Assembly: GCA_025449115.1 (NCBI GenBank)
Contig: JAHLKC010000035.1
Span: forward strand, 186,001-250,000
Direction of reading: 5' to 3'
Source of the DNA: Chytridium lagenaria
Lineage: Eukaryota; Chytridiomycota; Chytridiomycetes; Chytridiales; Chytridiaceae
Length of the DNA stretch: 64,000 bases
The translations under genes and the position numbers were made by a program. Under the pieces are notes generated by a model, which saw nothing but the letters and a program-made list of their open reading frames with translations, ran no database searches and was not told the origin of the DNA. Positions within the stretch are counted from its first letter, which is position 1. Every line of letters begins with the position of its first letter. Of the stretch, positions 59,145 through 64,000 are shown in pieces.

Positions 59145-60415
59145 TCAAAGAAAAGTCTTCTTGCTGCCATGAGAAAACTTTGAATCTAGTTGGCCAGCTT
59201 GCTCCATTAACTTCTGTCTTGAACTGCTATCAATTCGACGTGCTCCAAGATCCTTATCGCGGTCAAATCTACGCTTAGAAACATCCTCTTCTTCGAATTT
59301 CTTTGCCTTAACGTATTCATTCGTGTGCATATCCATGAGGGACTTAGGTCGTATAGCTTCATTCTAGAAGAGCAGTCGAGTCATCATTAATCAGTAAGAG
59401 CAAGGTAAAAGAGGGCACGAACGTGTTTCTGAACAAAGTTCTGGGTTGTAATTTCTTCTTGTGTCAACTGCCTGTGTTCCATTTCCATCCTCTTCCGTTT
59501 ATTCTAAAACAATATAAGCAAGGTTATGTATTTCAACTTACAGTTTCATCCTTAGGTTTCTCCTTCCTATCGCCTGGGAGAGCTGTCCATTCCGACTGAT
59601 CCACCGTTAAAGACTTTGATTTACTGGCAAAGCTTCTCCCCTTCATGCCAACGAGCACTAATACTTCAGTGTGTATTAGCGGTAAGACACCCACCTTCAG
59701 GTCCCTTGGATTGCGGAGGAACTAGCATCCATTCTTCACGTTGTACTTTGGCTTCAGTCTTCACAACTGGCTGTGCACGGGCCTCAATTTCCGCCAGCCG
59801 ACGCTCTTGCTCCATTTCCTCCTATAGTTGAAGTCAGAATAAATAGTCATATAAATTATGCATACATACCACAAGATGCTCATATCCTTCAGGTAAGGGC
59901 AGGGGACCAACCACGTCGTCATCGCCGTCGTCTTGATTGACGTACGCAGCTGGAGTGAAATTGGCAGGAAGTGAAGGCCCCTTCCGCCTTGAAGAAGGGC
60001 CGGGAGCAGGACTTGGAGCCGTTTCCTTTTGTCTGTTTCGAAGGTGCGGGGGAAGCGCAGGTCCATACGGGTCCTCTCCCTCTGGTTCGTCGCTGCTGAT
60101 AGATTTATTCTCAGGCTTTCGTAAGTGTGGAGGAAGTGCAGGTCCAATAGATGCTTCGTCTTCATAGGATTCAGATCTTTTGCGAAAGCTTGGAGGAAGA
60201 GAAGGCCCAATCCCAACATCTGTGTCGTCGTTATGGCGTGAAAAGTTTGACCGTATCGAAGGGCCAATATTCGCATCATCGTCAATGCTCTCCACCCGAC
60301 GCCGAGAAGTTGGAGGAAGCGAAGGTCCGATATCGTCCTCTTCATCATTTGGATCGCTTGTTTGGCTGCGAAACCCTGGCGGAAGAACTGGGCCTATCGC
60401 TGCCCGTCTGTTCAT
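59145..60415 (-). CDS. GPALPP1: GPALPP-motif protein (DUF3752)
   Basis: A conserved eukaryotic nuclear protein of unknown function, defined by repeated GPxLPP motifs and a C-terminal DUF3752 domain. Start ATG 60415. The first 180 residues contain at least six motif copies: IGPVLPPGF, IGPSLPP (twice), IGPALPPHLRK, YGPALPPHLRN and VVGPLPLPEGYEHL. They are spaced by acidic linkers. The later exons give a charged helix (EMEQERRLAEIEARAQPV), EWMLVPPQSKGPEGG, SEWTALPGDRKEK, QNEAIRPKSLMDMH-type and FDRDKDLGARRIDSSSRQKL segments, ending FSHGSKKTFL at 59145. That matches the domain's usual end. At least four introns. It shares a 28-bp promoter gap with GatC. Confidence 0.88.
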
Positions 60416-60443
60416 CGTCCTTGAAATTGGAAGCAAGTCAAAA

Positions 60444-61062
60444 ATGATGAGGCTGCAGAGAGTGGTGTGCCAGCTGAAGTCAGGACTTTGCAAAAGCAGA
60501 CTCGACCTCACATACCCACGAAGGAACCACTTGACTCCTAAGCACGAATCTCCCTTTCCATCTCTGGTTTGTTCATGTGTTTATTCGCTTAAAGTGGCTC
60601 TCGTCGTACTTCAGAAGCCGGAACTGATGTCATACTGATCTGAATACTAAGCCAAAAGAGGCATCATGGTCGATCCATGATATTCTTTCAAGAACCGAAA
60701 AAAGACGGGAGAGTCCATATTTCAGTTTGGCGGACGTTGAGCGATTGGCCGAACTGGCTGGGTTGAGAGTTCAGCAGGAGGAAGCTGGAAAGCTGACGCA
60801 AGACATTAATGATCTCTGCGCTATGGTTGAACCCATTCAAGACATTGATACGACTGGAATTAAACCGCTGGTATCAATAACCCATCGCTACCATCCGTTG
60901 GTGGCAATGCGGGACGATATTGCTCGAGAATCTGTCACAGATCAGGACGCAGATGCCGGCGAAAAAGAGCTTTTTGGAAGACAGTTACTTAGACACGCCC
61001 GAAAGTCAGAGGGTGGCTTCTACGTTGCCCCATCGTTGATAAGCTCAACTGCCGATGATTGA
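60444..61062 (+). CDS. GATC: Mitochondrial glutamyl-tRNA(Gln) amidotransferase subunit C
   Basis: Small subunit of the GatCAB/GatFAB-type transamidase that turns Glu-tRNA(Gln) into Gln-tRNA(Gln) in mitochondria. Two exons, 60444-60566 and 60652-61062, in phase, give 177 aa. Exon 1 encodes a basic leader (MMRLQRVVCQLKSGLCKSRL) suited to mitochondrial import. Exon 2 holds the GatC fold: DVERLAELAGLRV, EEAGKLTQDINDLCAMVEPI, IDTTGIKPLVSITHRYHPL, LRDD-like AMRDDIARESV and a C-terminal FYVAPSLI (the family's F-x-V-P end). The exon boundary is a model; the internal intron acceptor after ACTAAG was chosen because the frame upstream of it has a stop. Confidence 0.9.
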
Positions 61063-61215
61063 TTGGGGGTTTTCGGTTTCTGTTCTGGACAATGGACTTC
61101 TATAATAAATAACCAATAGGTCGTGCCGATGGGACTCTTTCTAAACTATTACAACCACAATCTATAGAACATCACGATTACAACATATTGCAAGGCACTG
61201 TAAAGAGCTCGTTAC

Positions 61216-64000
61216 ATGGAAGGTGATGCCAGTGGTGGACTTGTGAGCCGGTCTCGGCAAGGGTCCGCCAAAAAGTCAACAAACAAGTTGCTAATGAAAA
61301 AGTCAAGCAATGAGCTCTTAAACCGGTCAGAAAATCACTCTCGTGCAAGTCTAAGGCAGTTGGCGCCTGCAGAAGAGAAAGCGAAAGTTCCCGCGGAGGA
61401 TCCTGAATACAAGTATGCTCTGGCTATGGCGGGGATGAATTTTGGAGTTGGATTGCCTGCTGGACAGGACAACGACGCCCCAAAATCCCTTGAAAACAAA
61501 AGAGCACATCTTCTTTAAAGAAAAGCACGTCTTCGTTAGCCGTTCGCGTGCTGGAAGCGTGAAAAAAATACCCCAACTTGATGTCATATCAAACGACAGG
61601 AACACTTCAAATGGATCAAGGCTTGTAAAATCAAATATCACGTCCCATGAGCTCCATGCAATGTCATCTGGAAGTTCAATATCAGCAGGCCATCAGCTGG
61701 ACGCAGTGAAAGGAAAATCATTTGCTGGACCTACAAACATTATACGATCTCTTCCTAACCATGGTCAAGCAGTGGCGGAAAAGCTCAAGGACTTGTCGCT
61801 GTTGAACCAAAGAAACAGAAAGGGCTAATGTAACTCTTCCCGCTATTGACTCCGCAATGAAATCTTCAAGTCTTCAAAAAGCATCTGGTGCTGTTCTCTT
61901 AAATTCCTCTACCACCTCATCAAACCCAGTGCAGGCCAAGCCATCAACAAAAATAAATCAAGTCAAGTTAGACCCGTCTCTGATCAAGCCCGACACCTCC
62001 AAAGGGTGAGCCCAATCGGAGTCCTCATTATCAACAATAGACCCCACCACATGATGAACATCAACCTGATGTCAAGGTCATCGAGCCCCCACACCACCGT
62101 CTGCTAATACCGCACCGAACTTAATGATAGATGCGAATAAACACTCAAGAAAGCTAGTGAAGACGCGACCGACGGTGCCAGTGATGTCGGATCGAATTCC
62201 CGATGGTCGGATATTGACACCCTCATGAGATTCGTGAAAGAATGCCTTCAATATCATGCCACTGCTCCTGAGTCAGTTCCCGAGAAACGTGCAGCTTCGA
62301 CTGTATCCAACTCGTCGGCAGTGTCTTCACGAGGCCAAAAGGCAGGACAGCAACCTCAAACTCATGCAGACGGTAGACCAGTCTGGAAACCAGCTGGTGG
62401 GATGGACCCGACAAAGAGAGAAGAATTTTTTCGAAATCGTGAGTAGAACCATTTCTAAACTGCATTGCCTTTAAAAATATTTTTGATTGGTTATTAAACC
62501 TCACGTTAAAGGTATGCGCGCGAAAGAGATTGCAGAAAGGACTAGGCAGGAGATATTGGCGAGTGGCCGCTATGACTCAGAAGATGATGATGAGAATTCG
62601 TCGTCTGTCGAAGCGAGCGAGGAATCTATTAGAGACGCGTTGGGACCTTTCAGTCGTCCAGGCAATGGAGGCCCTCCGCCGCTAGATCAGGAAGGAAACG
62701 AGCTCCCAACTGCAAATACATTTGCTCATACTATTTTAAAGGTCATGGATAAGTACGACACTCCCCTTCCAGCCAAAGCAGGTACGTACGAAAGCCTTTA
62801 TACCTTTGCCGCATCTCGTCTTTTCTATGCTCTATCTAAGTTTCAATGCATTAACTAAACGCTGCAACACAAAAGCTGGCGACGCGGCAACCAATTTAGC
62901 TCAAGGCATGACTTTAAGTTCTCGACCATCTACCAGCCAGAAAAAGATTATCAGCTATCCCGTGCCGACAAAGAAGAAGAAGGTTACTTTAGTTGATGTA
63001 CCTCCAACACCCGAGCCGCAACCAAACGAGCCGGAAATCGTGGAGCAAGTTGATGCCCCATTACCTCCAGAGCCCAAACCCGCTATCCCAGAACTGACAC
63101 CTAAAGAGAAGTTACATCGTAAAGCATTTTCATTTGTAAGCAAGCTGGATGAAGGCAAGTTTGTTGATTAAGTGACTAGGTTGGCCTAACATTTTACTAG
63201 AACGCATGGCTCCTCGGCCACAACAGGACCCATGCACTCCTCATGAGATAAGAATGATATTTGTAAATGGTTTGGAAATGCTGTATACATATCCACATTA
63301 ATATTTTCAAGACTTTTCCATTTTGGATAGCTATATAACAAATCAACGTAATAACGAAATGGCAATGCTAGTAAGAGATGTTGATGTTGTCCCCACGGGA
63401 ATATTGCAACCTCTCGAACCTGAACAAGTAACGGAAATGAGCTGGAATCTGTATCGTTACCTTAGGTCTATGAGCGAGTCATTTGTACATCAAGAAGTTG
63501 CCAAGGGGTTAGTGGAAATTATGGGTAAGTTATTCATATAATTCACTTTTGGAGTTATCACAAACTTTCTAATTTATGCTCCTACTCTGTTATTTATAAC
63601 AGAGGAAGATGAAGAAGACGAGCACAAAATGTTTGAGATCAAAAGACTGATAGCGAGACTACCCGAAAAGGAATTTATTAAGGTCAAGGCTGTCATTGGA
63701 CATATTGAAAGGTACTTTAGTATAGGTTGTATCACAGTCTAATGTACATTAAGGCTGGCGAATATCAACCGATCCGTAGGAGTCACTTTACACGCCTCTC
63801 TTTCCAACGTCTTTGCGCCAGTAATGCTTCGAAGACCCTGCAGAAAGATTGCTTCAAACGCCGAAGTCAAAACCCCTTTCGATAGGGCTTTCCGGGCTGG
63901 TTCCGCCTACACTGTCCATTCACGACATAGTGTAAGCAGTACCCAGCAAAGTGTAGCTCCACCTTTGGGTGCACCGACAGAAATAGATGATTGGGAGCGT
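61216..64000 (+). CDS. RhoGAP-like signalling protein, partial (3' end off the right edge)
   Basis: A large protein starting at ATG 61216 and leaving the window at 64000. The first 700 codons are Ser/Lys-rich and mostly disordered (KKSTNKLLMKKSSNELLN), with several exons and probable frame breaks around 61.5-62.2 kb, so joins there are uncertain. A proline-rich stretch (PPTPEPQPNEPEIVEQVDAP) follows at about 63.0 kb. The last kilobase resembles the C-terminal half of a RhoGAP domain: SWNLYRYLRSMSESFVHQEV, KRLIARLPEKEFIKVKAVIG, HIERLANINRSVGVTLHASL, then SNVFAPVMLRRP. An arginine finger was not located with confidence, either because an exon is missed or because the domain is degenerate. Confidence 0.62.

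Overview
This is nuclear DNA from a eukaryote, most likely a fungus. Most genes are split by short GT-AG introns, many of them about 40 to 130 nt, and the content is fungal: an Mbp1-type APSES regulator, a Ymc1-like mitochondrial carrier, an S8 secreted protease and a type-B esterase. Several genes are absent or divergent in the familiar yeasts (a DHX34-type helicase, a GPALPP1 homologue, a neurobeachin-class BEACH protein), which points to an early-diverging, perhaps chytrid-like, lineage. That placement is inference. I found no tRNA, rRNA, CRISPR array, transposase or plasmid-type feature.

Layout. 1-5.6 kb: a glycosyltransferase-like gene leaving the left edge (-), RPF1 (+) and a coiled-coil protein (+). 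6-18.5 kb: a minus-strand run with a repeat-rich Q/S/P protein, a small probable mitochondrial protein, a CRAL-TRIO (Sec14-type) protein, argininosuccinate synthase and the CCR4-NOT subunit CNOT9/Rcd1 with a poly-Q N-terminus. 19-25.7 kb (+): threonine aldolase, an APSES/AT-hook/GATA-finger regulator and a Ymc1-like carrier. 26.5-34.5 kb: a bHLH factor (-), a DHX34-type helicase (+) and a small membrane protein (-). 34.8-46.2 kb (-): one very large BEACH/WD40 gene. 46.4-49 kb: the tiny TFIIH subunit TFB5 (-) divergent from the splicing factor SLU7 (+). 49.5-58.7 kb: a PanP-like PLP decarboxylase (-), a subtilase (+) and a carboxylesterase-like protein (-). 59-64 kb: GPALPP1 (-), mitochondrial GatC (+) and a RhoGAP-like gene (+) cut by the right edge.

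Themes. Housekeeping RNA functions are well represented (RPF1, CNOT9, DHX34, TFB5, SLU7), several in head-to-head pairs whose start codons lie only 28 to 68 bp apart. The decarboxylase, protease and esterase form an accessory metabolic/secreted stretch.

A strong technical signal runs through the window. Conserved genes repeatedly change reading frame by one base with no intron, often at short C/G runs. About 18 cases are located below. They look like uncorrected single-base deletions in the assembly rather than biology, and coding spans should be read with that in mind. Intact genes (argininosuccinate synthase, the Ymc1-like carrier, TFB5, GatC and the coiled-coil protein) show that the locus is otherwise normal. 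I see no convincing new multi-gene system. The best biological leads are the APSES-GATA fusion, the PanP-like decarboxylase, the esterase lacking its nucleophile serine, a 15-nt microexon and the very compact bidirectional promoters.
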